This document shows, piece by piece, positions 11,803 through 12,389 of a stretch of 12,389 bases of DNA. How positions within the stretch are numbered: position 1 is the stretch's first letter; each line of letters starts with the position of its first letter. Under the pieces are notes generated by a model that was not told the origin of the DNA, made no database searches, and worked only from the letters and a program-made list of their open reading frames with translations. A program made the translations under genes and the position numbers. Origin of the DNA: Acidimicrobiia bacterium (GTDB lineage Bacteria; Actinomycetota; Acidimicrobiia; Spongiisociales; SHLN01); assembly GCA_013043085.1 (NCBI GenBank), contig JABDOU010000106.1, forward strand, positions 1 through 12,389, written 5' to 3'.

Positions 11803-12389
11803 ATGCTGAAACTCTCTTGGCGTTCTGTAATGGCGGGCGCTCTAATCGCCTTGATCGGCGTCATACCCACGGCGGAAGCTGCGGCCGAGGAATCACTCGG
11901 TTTCGGTTTCTTCGACGCGTCCACCGGCCGGTGGAGATTTGACGATGGCAAGGACTTCTACTTCGGAAATCCCGGAGACTCTCCGATGCTGTGCGACTGG
12001 GACGGCGACGGCGTCGACACTGTTGGGCTATACCGACGCCATTCGGGGTTTCTCTACCTGCGCAATACGAACACTCAGGGTGTGGCCGACAGGGAAATCT
12101 TCTTTGGAGTACCCGAAGACGCTCCGATTTGTGGAGACTGGGACGGTGACGGAGTTGACACGGTCGGTGTGTTTCGACCATCTCAAGGTCGGTTCTACCT
12201 GCGCAATTCCAACACTCAGGGTTTCGCCGATCTCTCCTTCACGGTCAGCAACGCAACCGGCGTCCCTGTTGCGGGTGACTTCGACGGAAACGGCACAGAC
12301 ACCGTCGGGCTTTGGAATCCCGCAACCGGCAAGGTGGCCATCGCAGGAGGAACCAGCGACGCTCCGCCGATCCTCACCAGGAACTTCGG
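11803..12389 (+). CDS. Secreted VCBS/FG-GAP-like repeat protein, N-terminal part
   Basis: The open frame continues off the window end, leaving 195 complete codons. It starts with a Sec signal peptide: basic start MLKLSWR, hydrophobic core to about residue 21, and AEA cleavage motif at 24-26. The rest is tandem repeats with an aspartate cluster of the type DWDGDGVDTVG (beginning at residues 65 and 112) and DFDGNGTDTVG (159), resembling calcium-binding loops of VCBS/FG-GAP beta-propeller proteins. Each unit also carries an aromatic-rich strand such as FYLRNSNTQG. Such proteins are usually exported and may continue into adhesion, protease or other catalytic domains that cannot be seen here. The ATG at 11803 has a good ribosome binding site, AGGGAA, seven bases upstream. 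Function beyond an extracellular scaffold is unknown. Confidence 0.88.
   Translation, partial: MLKLSWRSVMAGALIALIGVIPTAEAAAEESLGFGFFDASTGRWRFDDGKDFYFGNPGDSPMLCDWDGDGVDTVGLYRRHSGFLYLRNTNTQGVADREIFFGVPEDAPICGDWDGDGVDTVGVFRPSQGRFYLRNSNTQGFADLSFTVSNATGVPVAGDFDGNGTDTVGLWNPATGKVAIAGGTSDAPPILTRNF
11995..12389 (+). repeat. Coding tandem repeat, 141-base (47-residue) period
   Basis: The Asp-rich loops begin at 11995, 12136 and 12277, exactly 141 bases apart, so units are 47 residues with no indels. The first two units are close at DNA level: for example ctacctgcgcaat and aacactcaggg occur in both. A shorter leading unit (~40 residues) precedes them. The array probably continues past the window end. 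Confidence 0.8.

Overview
The window looks like chromosomal DNA of a high-GC Gram-positive bacterium of the Actinomycetota, most plausibly an Acidimicrobiia-like lineage. I infer this from the fairly high GC, the caa3-type oxidase, the Thr/Pro-rich linker proteins and the VCBS-like secreted protein. I could not run a taxonomic search. No insertion sequence, phage gene, CRISPR array or rRNA is visible.

Layout: (1) positions 1-1639, + strand: the 3' end of a YyaL/DUF255-type thioredoxin-domain protein, then an unrecognised protein with a double zinc ribbon, one membrane segment and a Thr/Pro-rich linker. (2) 1669-3726, - strand: a two-gene rmlB-rmlA operon making dTDP-4-keto-6-deoxyglucose. (3) 3892-4755, + strand: an unrecognised six-helix membrane protein diverging from rmlB and overlapping the oxidase operon tail to tail. 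(4) 4733-8767, - strand: a compact ctaC-ctaD-ctaE-ctaF operon for a caa3-type cytochrome c oxidase, with a cytochrome c domain fused to subunit II and a His/Asp-rich acidic tail on subunit I. (5) 8898-9635, + strand: a TauE/SafE-family permease divergent from ctaC. (6) 9644-11667, - strand: a selenocysteine tRNA (anticodon UCA), then moeA starting two bases after the tRNA, then a membrane-anchored XRE-type protein. (7) 11803 to the window end, + strand: the N-terminus of a secreted protein with exact 47-residue VCBS/FG-GAP-like repeats.

The oxidase genes form one respiratory complex. rmlB and rmlA act in successive steps of nucleotide-sugar synthesis. The tRNA-Sec gene shows that the genome is expected to decode UGA as selenocysteine. 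Its tight linkage to moeA, a molybdenum cofactor gene, suggests a selenium- and molybdenum-dependent enzyme such as formate dehydrogenase elsewhere in the genome; that is an inference. The most unusual point is that 3' processing of the tRNA would leave moeA with a two-base leader, so the tRNA appears to serve as the 5' boundary of a nearly leaderless mRNA. Two + strand genes (start codons near 524 and 3892) also look leaderless.
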